A DNA stretch of 64,000 nt from Cystobasidiopsis lactophilus (GCA_001599975.1 BCIO01000003.1:2164677-2228676), one strand, 5' to 3'; numbered from the stretch's first letter, positions 10,997 to 23,191 are shown. Notes: generated by a model from the letters alone, not told the origin. Program-made: numbers and translations.

Positions 10997-12143
10997 ATGC
11001 AGAACCGACTATTAGCTCCACTGCAGCGTTTGATGGCGCGGGAGCCGCGGAAACTGGCCAACTCGCGGCGATGGATCCACTCCAGACAAAATTTACCTTA
11101 CAACCTGGAGGATGGGCTGGCGCCATTTTTGAGCCCAGAGGCGTTGCGGACGGTGGCAGTCGAGTACCAAGATGGGCTGCTGGAGCGGTTGAACGACTTG
11201 GTCAGGGGCACGCCTTGGGAAACAGCCAGCTTGGTCCAGACGGTCGTGCAGACCGCCCGAGATCGCAACCACGTCCTGGCCTTCAATCTGGCCAGCGCTG
11301 CGCTCAACAATGCCTATTTCTTGTCCCGATTGGTGCGTCAATTCTACCCTCGGCTGAGGTTGCGCGAAGGACCGTCTCACTTAACACTTCGGTTTCCAGA
11401 CGCCGAGCAAACAGCGCAACTGTCTATCTGAGGATCGAGTCGAACTATCCCAGGCCATCGAGACCAGCTTTGGGTCCTTCACCTCCTTTCAGCACACTTT
11501 CACGTCGGCGGCACTGGGAATGAGCGGGTCTGGCTTTCTGTGGCTCGTGTTGGACTCGCCAAAGCCGTTTGGCCCTTCGCAAAGGAGGCAGCGTTTGGGT
11601 ATTGTGGGGACGTACGGAGCAGGGACGGTTTTGGTCCAGGACCGGCAGCAGCGGGGAGACATGGACGCCGTCGTGGTGGGCGAGCAGCAATCCGGGCCGG
11701 CGAGCCCAACGTCAGAGGCGACTCATGATTCGCCAGCGCCACCTCTAACAGAACAGCCAACACTTGGCAGCAGCACCAGTCCGCTGGCGCCCTCTGGCCC
11801 GTCGCCAGATCCTCTTTTCCCTTCCTCTCCCTCACCTTCTGGCTCGCACTCGCCGCTATCGCCAACTTCCGCCGCTTCTTCTGCGAAAGAGCAACAAGCA
11901 CTTCGCGAGCAAAAGACGCGCAGTCTCCTACAAGGCTCCTACGTCAGCCCAGATTCGCTCGCCAACCTGGACAACAAGAAGTCGGAGCTCAACCCTCTGT
12001 TCTGCTTGAACCTCCACGAGCACGCTTACATCAAGGACTACGGCGTCTGGGGCAAGGACGAATACGTCCGAAACTTCTTCAAGGCGTTGGACTGGGAGCG
12101 CGTGGAGCGGACCTTGCTCAGCTTGAAGAGCTTAACGCCGTGA
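10997..12143 (+). CDS. Mitochondrial small-subunit ribosomal protein with Fe/Mn-SOD fold (mS42/mS43 type)
   Basis: 359 aa. Exons 10997..11332 and 11400..12143; the 67-nt intron splits the first helical half. The N-terminus is basic (LMAREPRKLANSRRW), as expected for mitochondrial import. The body has SOD-like helices (ASAALNNAYFLSRL, SFGSFTSFQHTFTSAALGMSGSGFLWLV) and the C-terminal HEHAYIKDYGVWGKDEYVRNF, resembling the SOD metal-site segment. Fungal Mrp1 and Rsm26 are SOD-fold mitoribosomal proteins without dismutase activity. A ~120-residue Ser/Pro-rich insertion (about residues 195-310) separates the halves, which a real dismutase would lack. An active SOD is therefore unlikely, but sequence alone does not exclude it. 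Confidence 0.82.
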
Positions 12144-12508
12144 AGCGTCGTTTCTACTCAGGAGGTCCGCTGTACAAGGATGGGTAGACTATCATTGATT
12201 GATGAATGACCGATACGCACACCATTTTGCATTGTCCTCTTCTTGCCTCAAAGTCACCAAATCCTGGCACTAAGCGGCGGCGGTTTTCGTTGACCGTCTT
12301 TTCTCGCGGCTTCCTGACCGTCTTCTTTTTTAAAATCGTGGTGGCGTCGACGATGTGGCCCTCTCGGGCGGCTAAGCTTGCCGCCTCAATGGCCCGGCTC
12401 GGCTCCGTGTCTGCAATTCTCCTTCACCAACGGCCACTGTTTTCTTCTGTGTAGTCTTTGATAAGGTCCTGTAGTGTATACTTGTTGTTTCGTCCTCGCG
12501 CACACAGC
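12144..12508. other. Intergenic between tandem genes
   Basis: Some 365 bp holding the 3' flank of the mitoribosomal gene and the promoter of the MFS gene. No further feature was seen. Confidence 0.5.
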
Positions 12509-14002
12509 ATGGCGCCCTCGCGATTCGCTCTCAAAATAATCGGCTGCAACCTGACTCTCATGAGCTATGGCTGGCATGATGGCACTACTGGCGCTCTCCT
12601 GCCTTATATTCAAGCTCGTTTCAACGCCGACTACGCGCAAATCTCCCATATCTTCGTCGGCTCCTGCGTTGGTTATGTTCTCGCCAGTTTGCTCAACGTG
12701 ACATTCACCAACCGATGGGGGAACGGAAGAGTGAGCCCTTGTTGCTTCGCTTGACTGGTAGAATATTGACAACTGTACAACCAGGTAATTGCTGTGGGGC
12801 CAGTGATTCAAGGGACGGGCTGTGCTTTGATAGTGGCCAACATTTCTCTGCCCATCATGGTCTTGGCTTACGGTGAGAACGATGTGCTGTCGAGAGTCTA
12901 ATCTAAAACTGAGCAGACTCCACGCAGGGCTTTGTGGATTTGGGATCAGTTTGCAAGACGCTCAAGCCAACGCCTGGGCCGCCAAATTACCCAACGCCTC
13001 CAAGCACCTGGGCATCATGCATGGGCTGTACGGCGTCACAGGCTTCATTGCTCCTCTCCTCGCCACTTTCCTTATGAAGAACAGCGTCCCATACCAATAT
13101 TTCTACTTCGCTAACATGGCTTTCTCTGCGGCCAGCCTTGTGGTCTTATTGGCCGCCTTCCGGTTTAAGGAGGAGGAGGCACCCACTCTGATCGACCCAT
13201 CGACAGAAGAAAGCGCCCTGCTCCCTGCATCGAGCTCAGAGACAGCTCAACACGACTCGGTTGTGACAGTTTTGAAGCACCGGGCTGTACAAACCACCCT
13301 GTTGTTCATTATCTTCTACGTGGGAGCGGAGCTTGGCGAGGCTGGATGGATCACCTCGTACATGTTGGAAATGAAGAATGGTGGCAAAGACTCTAGCCTG
13401 GCATCTGCCGGTTTCTTCTTGGGTGAGTTTTGGTGCATGGCTGCTTTCCAAACCGAAGCTAAAGGAAGCATGAAGGTCTGACCCTGTCCCGCTTCGTGTT
13501 GGTTCCGGTCAATCTCTGGTTGGGGGAGCACCGCGCCGTCACCATCTACATGCTTTTGGCGGTGGCCACGCAACTGGGCATCACTTACATCCCCAATCCA
13601 ATCGTCTGCGGCCTCCTTGTGGTGTTCTTTGGATTCTTATGTGGACCCATGTACCCCATTGTGAGTTTGCAGCGCGGGTTTTCGAGTATTGCCATAACTG
13701 ACCGGGCGCAATGCGAAGGCCATCTCCCTCATGACCAAGGCCACCCCGGCATCAGTGCACACTGGTGCTCTCGGTCTGATGGCATGCTTAGGCCAGACTG
13801 GTTCCGCCATCTTCCCGTGGGTGGTCGGCACCTTGGCCGCCTCCTATGGCGTGCAAGTCTTGCAGCCCGTTCTCCTGGTCATTTTGGTGGCAATGGGAGC
13901 AGTAAGTCTCTTTGTGAATAGAGCCGTTTTGCAAGCTCATTGCGAGGACAGCTGTGGCTTGCTGTGCCGTCCAAGGGAGCCGAATCGGTCGAAGAAAAAT
14001 AG
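12509..14002 (+). CDS. Major facilitator superfamily transporter (BSC6-like)
   Basis: 407 aa in six exons: 12509..12730, 12785..12872, 12928..13422, 13476..13660, 13719..13901, 13952..14002. Many hydrophobic helices are visible; the N-half starts MSYGWHDGTTGALLPYIQ and has a GNGRVIAVGPVIQG loop in the position of the MFS A-motif. Helix 5 (CGFGISLQDAQANAWAAKL) and the HLGIMHGLYGVTGFIAPLL segment are typical of fungal MFS proteins related to yeast Bsc6. The second half has FYVGAELGEAGWITSYML and GALGLMACLGQTGSAIFPWVVG. Substrate unknown. About 12 helices are expected but were not counted rigorously. Confidence 0.87.
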
Positions 14003-14079
14003 AGGAGACCGACATCTAGAGTGAGCGAGGTAGAAGGAGTCAGAGGAGGGAGTTCATGGTATTGCATTGTCTGCATGTT

Positions 14080-14787
14080 CTACACGCGCTTCGCTTCATC
14101 AGCTTCGTAGGCGGCTCTCCACGCCCTGATCCTGTCTTCGGTTGGCAGCAACCCTTTCCCGGACAACTCGGCCATGGCCTTCTCCCGGATGGCGTTATCG
14201 TGCATGCGGTTGTGCTCTTCATATCTAAGCAGATACTTGTCTGGTCCAGTTGACGCGTCAGTTCAGAGCCTCGAGGAACATGGTGGCGAGGAACGAACCG
14301 GCTCTGAACCGGGCAGTAATGAGACAGACGTTCTGACAGTCGTCTCGAAAGAGGCTCACTGTGTCACCATCCCGAAGATGCCAAACCAGGAAGCCAAGAA
14401 CGCTTTACCCGCCAGCGTTTGTCGCCGCACGAGGGGAAACTGGATGTGTGCGAGCCACACCAATGTGCCGCCGATCGCCAGACCTTTCAACCCTCCTTCT
14501 ATTGCTCCTCGCACCTACTCACGGACATTGAAGTCAGCAAGAGTCCACAAAGCGGCGAGGGGTTCACAGCATTACCTGCAAGCCAAAATCAGCTCCGGTC
14601 TTGAATGAACAGGTCTGTAGTCAAGACCCACCTGCAACCTGTAGGCCTCCTTTTCGTGGGACATCTTCCGAGGGTCATACTTGTAATAGATGGGCGACCG
14701 AGAGGAGGTCGATGGCGCGGGGTCGGATGGCATCTCTTCTTCAGACGCTGGGAGGTTCGCATGTCGCTCTACAGGTTGTCCGGCCAT
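14080..14787 (-). CDS. Small two-TM protein, probably mitochondrial, with 5-nt microexon
   Basis: 158 aa in four exons: 14632..14787, 14360..14514, 14299..14303 (5 nt), 14080..14240. The N-terminal third is polar (SPIYYKYDPRKMSHEKEAYR). Two hydrophobic stretches follow: GLAIGGTLVWLAHIQFPL and AFLASWFGIFGMVT. A charged helical tail (ADKYLLRYEEHNRMHDNAIR) comes next. The family is not recognised. The 5-nt microexon AGCCG is inferred: joining the flanking exons directly hits a stop within five codons, whereas the microexon keeps the frame and sits between two normal-sized introns (56 and 58 nt). The first intron is unusually long (117 nt) and contains an internal CAG|GTAATG. Start codons of this gene and ATP7 are 169 bp apart. 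Confidence 0.65.
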
Positions 14788-14956
14788 TGGTGATGAAGTC
14801 CGAGTAAATTTGGTCTGTAAGAAGTGGCTGTTACGAAGAAAAAGAGAACAAAAGCCGACGCGGGCTTTGGCGGAGCTGGCTCGGTCGCACCACAAGCTGC
14901 ACTTCTTGAGGACCTGAGGCGTGGTCAGGGAGTTGGCAGGAGACAGCGGACCCAAG

Positions 14957-15779
14957 ATGAGCAAGGCAGCTGTGTGAGTGACCAGAGCGCAGAAAAAGAG
15001 TCTCCAAAGCTGAAGCCGGACGCGCAGCGACTTTGCGAGGATAACCTCCAAGCTGGGCCTGTCCAAACGTTTGCGCTCTTCCAAAGCCTTTGAGGGCACG
15101 CCCATGCTCATTCCATGTGGTGGTTGTCAACAGAGACGACTGCCTCCCTTAACGCCTTCCGCAAGCGCAATGAGGACGCCAAGAAGGCGGTCCACACGCT
15201 GAAGGAGCAAAAGACTGAAGTCCGGCCCTTTCCGCCTTGATGTTGTTGCACGGGCGGCTCGCTGAATTTGTTGGGAGCGCAGGTCGACTTTGCGCACTAC
15301 AAGCAAGTGCTCAAGAACACGGCCGTCGTCGACCAGCTCGAGAAGACCTTTGCCGGCTTCAAGCCAGTCGACTACGATGTTAGCTCGCAGATCAAGGCCA
15401 TCGACGCCTTCGAGCAAAAGGCCGTCTCCAGCGCCGAGGAGGCCTCCAAGAAGATCGACGAGGAGCTCAAGCAGCTCAACGCCACCCTCAGCAACATCGA
15501 GGACGCCAGGCCGTTCGAGGACCTCACCCTCCAGGATATCGCAAAGGCCCGCCCAGAGATCCCCAAGACGGTGGACGAGATGATCAAGAAGGGCTACTGG
15601 ACCGTCCCCGGATACAGCGAGAAGTTCGGAAAGTACGTGCCAGGCCTCGCTTTGTTTGGGGAACACGCAGACGCTAACAGGCCGCATCTGCGCGTGCAAC
15701 AGCCTTGGTAAGTCTTTCGGGCGACCCTCAATGACGCTGTTTGATACTCATGCTCTCGACTACTACAGCTGCCATCTAA
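14957..15779 (+). CDS. ATP7: ATP synthase subunit d, mitochondrial
   Basis: Peripheral-stalk subunit d of the mitochondrial F1Fo-ATP synthase. 169 aa in six exons: 14957..14973, 15028..15068, 15134..15219, 15283..15632, 15703..15707, 15769..15779. The spliced N-terminus MSKAAVDFARITSKLGLSKQ, then ASLNAFRKRNEDAKK, VDFAHYKQVLKNTAVVDQLE and KPVDYDVSSQIKAIDAFEQK follow subunit d closely, as does PEIPKTVDEMIKKGYWTVPG. The end is rebuilt through a 5-nt exon (CCTTG) as EKFGNLAAI-stop; other acceptors give unrelated tails. Length agrees with the yeast subunit (about 174 aa). Confidence 0.9.
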
Positions 15780-16014
15780 ACGCAATCGTCGCACGGCCGG
15801 ACGGGTGCGCGGAGGAGCGGGATCTAGACGCAAAAGTAACTGTGAAAGGACATCATCTTTCTATATTCTCACACAACCTCTGCTCTTGCATTCATCTGCA
15901 CCTGAGAGCTACTGCGGACACCCACTTGCGCGCCACAAGAGCACGCCATCATTGCCATTGAGCGATCTTGCCGCCTGCGGCCAACATGCGCATGAAATCT
16001 GCACTTGGCCGAAC

Positions 16015-19000
16015 ATGAGCAGCCCCCTTCTGAGGCTGGACACCAGCTTTGCAGCAAGTTCAGCTGCCCTACTGCCCACTCAAGACTCCTCCCCGTCGCC
16101 GTCGCCCACTTCCGCTCGCAAGACAAGTTTCGTGCCCAACCTCACACGAACCCCTTCCGCCGACTCTGTTCCCAAGAACAAGGACAAGGACATCAAGAAG
16201 AGCTCCAAGCTAGAGACTCGCAAGCTCTGCGCTTTCCTCCTCCGGCGCCTGCAAGACCTCGTCGACCAAGATTTGTTTGATGTGTCCGCCAAGGGAAAGC
16301 TGTCCAGCGCGGCGGAGGACTCGGAGGCGAACCCGGTTGGGAACCAAGTCTTGGAGCTCCTGGTGCAAGTGCGGGATGTGATGCTGTTCGCTCTGGAGAG
16401 GGGGTGGGATCTGTTCTTCGCCTCGGACGCGCTCTCGCCGGCCGCGCCTGCCAGCCCGATTGCGGCCAGAACAACCCCTACAGCACAGCCAGACCTTTCA
16501 GGGCTCCAGTTGTTTAATCTGTCGCTCCGCTTTCTCGGCCGGATGGCGATCTACGCCAGCCACCACACCATCCAAGACTTCAGCGTCAGCGCTCCGCCGC
16601 TTGGTCTGCAGAGCGTGACCCTCGACATTGCGTTGATTCTCCGGCAAGACCTGGTCACTCGGCTGGAAGAGAGCCTGCTGCTAGGTCAAGCTATGTTGCC
16701 GGCACTAGAGGGCTGGTCCTTTCAGCTGCGCAGCCGCCTGCTGCTTTTCTACACCGAGCTCGTTTCTCAGACCCTCCAGGAGCTGGACAACGCTCGCCAC
16801 TCTCCACCGCCAACTCAGGAGGAGTTCAGCTTTTCTCCGCAACATCCAGCTATCGTTATCGACCCGGCGGTTGATACCGCCACTGCGCACCCAATCTCAA
16901 GCGGAGGAAGCAGCGGCATCAAGGCAACCAAATCGAGTCAGCAGAACAAAACCGTCCACGACTTTGCCGCTTTAGTACCGCCTTTGCTTGCTGCCCTCTT
17001 CTCTGTCCACACTTCGGATTTCAACGCGGTCGTTTACCAACACCGGCTGAAGGGCATGGTATCCCAAATGGTGCAACTCAAGCCAGACCTACATCTGGAC
17101 TTGTTGGACGTGGCAGCCCACGGCGATCTCACCGCCAAGCGGAACGCTGTCGCCACCCTGCAAAAGTATTGGCCGCGACTCATTGGCCACTTGTCCATCA
17201 CGACCTCCTTTCAGCCTCACTATTGGTCTACCCACTTTTTTGGCGACCTGGAGCCTTGCTTCTTCTGCGGCAAGGCTGTCGAGGACTTCGGCCTCCTCTG
17301 CGCTTCTGGCCACCATGCTCCGGCGCACTTTTCGTGTCTGAACGAGGATGAAAACTGCGACGTCTTGCAGTTCGAGACGCAGCACGGGGCGCGCATAGGG
17401 GTCTGCCGACACTCAACGGTGCCCGTTTCTGCCCGGTCCTCACAACCACCCTTTGTCGACAAATTGGGCCACCGCTTGCGTCTGGTCAACCTTTTCTCCG
17501 CTACATTGTGCGCTCACTGTAAGGACGTTGTGGGTCGTATATCACTGTAAACCGACCGCCTGCCTCTCACACCGCCGCTTGGCAGCTCTGGGGGATCGCC
17601 GAGCAGGCCTACCGGTGCTCCGCTTGCGCCAAATTGTCTCATCCGGGGTGCTTGGACCGGCTTGAACCATGTATCAGAGCCCAGAGCACCGACGCAAGCG
17701 AAGTTGAGATCGACTGGATCTCCCTTCGGCGGTCTTTCTTGGGCCACTACAAATCCGTCTTGCGGACAGAGGACCAGCTGCGAAATTGCTCCTACGAGGA
17801 AGTTTCGTTGCTGTGGTGCTTTTTGGCAGCGCAATTAGCCCTACTGGAGCATGGCGTCGCCTCTGGCATGCTTGCTATCAGCCAGAGCGGCCCCACGAAA
17901 ACGTCGGCGCCGGTATTCGGCCAATTCGATGCGTTCGAACTCCACTTCTTTCAGCAACTCTATGACGCGTTCCTCGATCCGGGTCACTTGAAGCGATGGA
18001 TGGTGGATAGCCCGTCCAAGTGCTTACTTTTGTTTTCGCCCTCCGAGCTGGGATGGATGGTGGGCCAACTGCGGACTGCCGGCAATTCCACCAACGAAAC
18101 CTGGGAGATCATGACCCAATCAGCCCTCTTGCAAGAGTTCAAGTCCAGAGCTGGAGTGCCTGCCCCTCTGGCGACTATGACGGTACAGCACATCTCGCGC
18201 TTGGGCTTGCTGGTCGACACGGCCAGTGGACGGCCTCTGCCATCGGGAGACTCCCTCATCTTCCCTCTTCCCAGCTTGTTCCATTCTTCTTACTCGACCC
18301 TCCTGCACGTCATCGACGCCTGCTTTGTCGACTCCAATCCCGCCATGCAAGAGTCAGCTCTGCTCCTCATGACCAAATGCTGGCCCAACAACTACACTTC
18401 TCTTGATGTCCTCTACCACGTTGCACACAGCTTAGTCCACTGGATCCTCAACGAGAGCGTCGTTCTGCTACAAGCAGCTCGCACGGGCGGCAGCGCACAA
18501 GACGCTATGGCCCTTCACGGCCGGCTAGTCCAGCAGCTCGCCTACCCCTGGCTGGCTGCACTTTATCAGAACGACAGCGCTGAATACCAGTACGAGATGT
18601 TCGAGTTCATGCTTAGCCATGCGCGGGCTGGGAAAGATGCGAACGAGCCCCGGCACGCAGTTTCGGTGGCGGACACGCTGCTGAACGGAATGGAAAGGCT
18701 GAAGCAGCATCAACTGGATTTTGGGTCTTTTGATCTCTGGTTCAAGCGATGGCTGGATGAGATCTGTTTGCTGGCGGCCACCTCGGACGAGGCAGGTTCT
18801 GCCCTGAGCGGGACCGAGTGACCAATCTAACAACTCTTCACAGCCCATCATCTTTCGGTCGCTCCACCGCTTCTTTGCCTTGGAGTCATCAGCAGATGGC
18901 TCTCATTGGGACATCTTAACGAAACACGCGAAAACCGCGGATTCGGTTGACCAAGTGATCAAGTGGATGCGAGTGATCGCTTCCTCCGGGTAGGCGATGC

Positions 19001-22000
19001 CAGACTTGTCGGGAGGCATCACTTCTTAATTGTCTTGCAGGGTTGCGATCCCACCGACTGTCTTCGAGAAGATGCTTTCTCATGTCCACGAAAGACCTAC
19101 TTCCGTGGCGTGTGACTTTGCGGACGCCCTGTTCTTCACTGCCTTGCGGGTCCAGGATAGCTCACATGATGCGCTGGCTCTAATCATTGCCAAGTTCAAC
19201 GTGTCGCGTATCCCGAAAGTGAAAGAGCTGCTGTCCGAGGACTTTGTCCTCCCTGACATGTGAGTTCCCGCTGCTGCTCATGGATCGAAGAGATGTCTCA
19301 TCCGATGCTTCAGTATTCGGCTACTACAACGCTCTTTTACTGCATTTTTGTTGGTCTGCAACATTCAGCTCGACATTTTGGAAGAGCTAGCATTCCTTCG
19401 GTCCGAGGATTTGACGCCCTTGACCGGTCCTCGAGTCCGTCGCCCACGATCTCGGAGCTCGACTCACAGTCTTCACTCATACATGAAGATACCAATCGAA
19501 TTCATCAACGCAGTGACAGTGCTGGCGCAGACAGAGCTGCCGCAGACGAGAGTCATTTGCGCGAAATTTCTGTACGCTCTGCTGGTGTGCCAGAATCCGT
19601 TCTCCTCGGTGAGTGCCAGTCCTATCTGTCCAAATTCTGCTCTTGATCTTATTTGTCGTGCAGGTCGAGCAAACAGTTGTCATTCGGCAGTCAGATCAGG
19701 CCTTGATCACGTCAGCCTACCGCTTCTTCGACCCAGCGCTGGCACCTTACATTGGTTCCCTACGCATGCCTCTACTTCTGAAATTTGTCTCCGTCTCGCC
19801 AGACGTGCTGCCCAAGTTAATGGACGTCGTCCTCAAAGGCTCCAGCAAGCTTCGATGGCTCAACCTCGAACACCTCTTCCAAATCATCACCGCCGTCTTC
19901 TTGGATCCAAACTTGACCCGAAGCCTGCCAACTTCCCTTCAGCTTCGCTCGTATCTCGTCACGCCAGTCATCGAAGCCTTTTTCGACTCGATGTACGACA
20001 AAGACGAATTCGTGCGAGCCAAGCTGGACGTTTTGGTCAACAGCCTGAAGCAGCCGCACTTTGAAACGATGGGTAACGCCCTGTCCACCGCATTCCAGGC
20101 TGCTTCACAGCCCGAGCGCAACCGGTTGGCAGCTTTCTTCCTGCGGCTTCGCCGGCGTTGCCCAGCGTGGCAGATTCTTCCAGCACGAACGATCATAGAC
20201 GGCACCTTCGAGCTTCTGGAGGCTAAAACAGACCCACATGGTCTCGGTCTCCAGCTCCTTTTGCTAGGGCTGTCCCACATCTCTTCCATCTCGACAACCG
20301 ACTTGCTGCGCCTCAAATTGCCCCTCGTCAAGCACCTCGGCTTTCCTCGCTTCGTATTGGAGACGTCGAACGGCCAAAACGAAGTGCTGTATTCAGGTCT
20401 AGAGGCTCTCGACAAAGACGACGCGCTAGCAACGTTGGCAGCGTTGAAGCAAGTGCTGGACTGTGCAAGGCTTATCCCCGTGAAGCGGTCAACCAGCACC
20501 GAACAAAACGGTACATCTTCAAGGCTCGTGGGGCACGCTTTTGCAGATGTGCCCCTTCGGGTGTGCATTTCCTTGGAGTTGGAGGCGACTGATCCTGTGG
20601 CGCTCCGAAGCCTGCTCGACTGCGTCCTGATCGTGGTGTACAAGCACGATCTTGGCGACCCCAACTCGGAGCTCGCTCAGCTGGCGCTCAATGCCCTGGC
20701 CAAGTGCACGGAGCTGGCCACTGCCGACCACCTCTTCTTGGAGGCACGGCAAACTTTGATCGCAGCTTTCGTCGCTTTTCAAACGCGCGCCCCTTCGCTA
20801 GCTATCAACTTGTTCGGCAAACAAGTGTCGGCTTGCCTCATCATGATCAATTTCGACCAGGCCGCCTCCGAGGCTCGCGACTGTATCGAAATCATGATGC
20901 AGCGCCACTTGGAACTCAGGACAACCGGCCTCTGGATTCTCATCTTCCGCTTCTTGTCGACTTTTCGCACCGACCAAGCCGAGCTGCAGCAGCAAATGCG
21001 GGCCATGATGGAGATTGTGTCGGACAAATCGGACCAGGGTGCCGCGGAGCTGCTGGCCCTGCAGGATATGGCGTCCCTGTTCAGCATCTCAAGAGCAGAG
21101 ATTGTGCAAGTTGTGCTGCGTTCTTTCGGCATCTTTGTCTCTCTGATCGCCAAGAAGCCGCTGGAGGTCCGGCTTGCTTCCGGTGGGTTTGGTCTGCTCT
21201 GCTCTTGAAGGTGCGGCGCTGAGACAGGGACAATCACAGAGATGCACCTCTTCCTTTCCCGCCTGTTGCGTTATCTCACTGATGGCAAGCTATCGAGCAT
21301 CTACGGCACCTCCATGACTTCTATGGTCGAAGCTGTTTTCGAGCTCGCTGCCAATCCCGTGGTCAAAGAGGTATTGAAGCTCTGATTACCTCTACCCAAG
21401 ACAAGCTCTGATTTTCATCCTATCTAGCAACCTAAACTCGGCGAGACACTGAGCCAGCTGCTCAGGTTGCTACTGGAGAACTTTGCGTGCTCGCCCCTCG
21501 CACTCACCGACAGTATCGACAATAACAAGCCAGAGTCTCTTCATCTGGTGTTGTCCACTCTACAAGAAGGGCTTCAGCAGAGTCGAGTTCTGCCCACACC
21601 GACTCTTACTGCCCTCCTGAAGGCGAGTTCCACAAAGGTTGTTTTGCTGCGTCTTACTGTCTAACAAAACTTTCTAGATTGCTATTTCGAATCATTCGGA
21701 CTTGCCTAGATCATCGACGCTGGCGTCGCCTATCAAGGCCTCTCATCGGCTGTCGCAGCCACCCTCGGCGACGTCTTTTGCCCGAGACTGCGTCCACTAT
21801 GTCACCACGAGGACCTTCAATTCACGGTTCCTCCAAGAACACTTCGACACGCTGTCTTTGTGCACCAAGCTGGCTCTCAAGCTCGACTTTGCGCTCTTGG
21901 ACATCTTTCACCTCTCAGAGGCTATGGTCTCAGTCCGCCAATTCAACCTGTTCGCTTTGGTCGCCCTTGAAGAGAAGATCGCCCCACGGCTTATGCCCTT

Positions 22001-22579
22001 ACTTCCCAAGCTGCTAGACTGCACGCGTTCCATCTTTCGCCAGCATGCGGAGGCCCTCGAAGAAGGCCGGGGTGACTTACTCGGCCTCAGCGAGAACCTC
22101 TCGCAATTGTTCGCATCGGCAAAGTTGGTTGCGTTGCTGCTCATACAGGCCGAAGCGGAGGACGATGCTTTTTGGACGGTCTATTGGGCGTACTGCGCCT
22201 CTTGCCTCGAGGCCACTTTCCAAGGCCAAATGGTGGGCAGAATACACAGTTCCTAGGGTCACTTCGCCAGCTCACTCTTCGTTACATCGTACAGGCAGTC
22301 AACGCGATCATCTGGTCCTCCTTCGCCGACCTGGTTCTGTTCATCCACCAATCGAATTCGCCCTGGTCCAACGACCTGTACGACTGCACCTCGTTCCTCG
22401 AAGCCTTCCTCCAGGCTTCTCCTCGAGCGCCCCGAGTAGCCAAAGCGTACGAGGCGAGCTTGAACAGGGTGGAGGTGTTGCCGGCGGACGGGTTGCTGCA
22501 GATGGCCCGGCAGGATCTGTTCGCTTGCTTCAAGATGAAGCACCAGCTGGCGAGACAGGGCAGCGTCGAGTTCTCATAG
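16015..22579 (+). CDS. Very large helical-repeat-like protein with a C1 (DAG-type) zinc finger
   Basis: 2026 aa in ten exons: 16015..17529, 17586..18791, 18844..18989, 19041..19259, 19314..19608, 19664..21182, 21240..21370, 21428..21637, 21678..22232, 22295..22579. Near residues 485-530 lies a C1 finger: His in GHRLRLVNLF, then CAHCKDVLWG, YRCSACAKLSHPGCL. A second Cys/His cluster precedes it (CFFCGK...CASGHHAPAHFSCL). The rest is helix-rich with repeated Leu patterns and no TM signature, compatible with a HEAT/ARM-like scaffold. Intron 18792..18843 begins GC: only that junction keeps the frame (FRSLHRFFALES). The family is uncertain. UNC80-like channel-complex proteins are one possibility from size and mixed features, not a demonstrated match. 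Confidence 0.75.
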
Positions 22580-22620
22580 GGTGGTATTTGAGATTGTATG
22601 TCTTTGCCGAGTGGCCACAC

Positions 22621-23093
22621 TCAGTGGTAGACGCCCTTTTGTCGCACCTTGCCGTTCGGCAGGATCTCCTCGATGACTGGCGAGGCGGCAGGCCGGTACC
22701 GGTGCTCTGGCGAGTATCTGAGCAACGAATAGAGATATGAGCCTTGTTGCCTGAGGCAGACAGAGTAGACCGGATGAACGCACCTGCCCACTTTGCGCAG
22801 ATTGGGCCGAGCGCGATGGATCTTCTCCTCGTGTTCCGTCCACTCAAAGATCTCCTCTTCAATCTTGCTGCAGTGATTGTCAGCGTCTGTGAAACCGCAA
22901 CGAGCGATCAAGCGTACACCGTCAAGCCCCACACCAGCCAGGCCAATCCTAGCAGCATCACGGCCAGCGCGACCTTTCGCCATACACCCCTGGTCAATGC
23001 CGACTGGGAGTAGCGAGTGCGGCCTTGTAAAGACGAAGCTTGTGTGCCGAGTTTAGGAGCTGCATTGGGTCTTGGGAGCTCAGCGGTCGCCAT
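22621..23093 (-). CDS. Small single-pass membrane protein, function unknown
   Basis: 118 aa in three exons: 22918..23093, 22784..22867, 22621..22717. A basic N-terminus (RYSQSALTRGVWRK) precedes one hydrophobic helix (VALAVMLLGLAWLVWGL). A charged region follows (KIEEEIFEWTEHEEKIHRAR, then RYSPEHRYRPAASP) and ends PNGKVRQKGVYH. The topology resembles small mitochondrial inner-membrane assembly or respiratory accessory proteins, but I do not recognise the family. It converges on the C1-domain gene with 41 bp between stop codons. Codon usage and phase-consistent introns support a real gene. Confidence 0.7.
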
Positions 23094-23191
23094 TTGTTCT
23101 CAGCGGATTCGTGGCGAGGGGGCAAGAGGCGCGGAACACGCTCATTCTATTCGGAAACTTTACAATTTACGGTAACAACTCAGATACAAGA

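Noticed and set aside
10997-12143. Active Fe/Mn superoxide dismutase
   Set aside because: The large Ser/Pro insertion and pairing with uL11m fit a mitoribosomal SOD-fold protein better.
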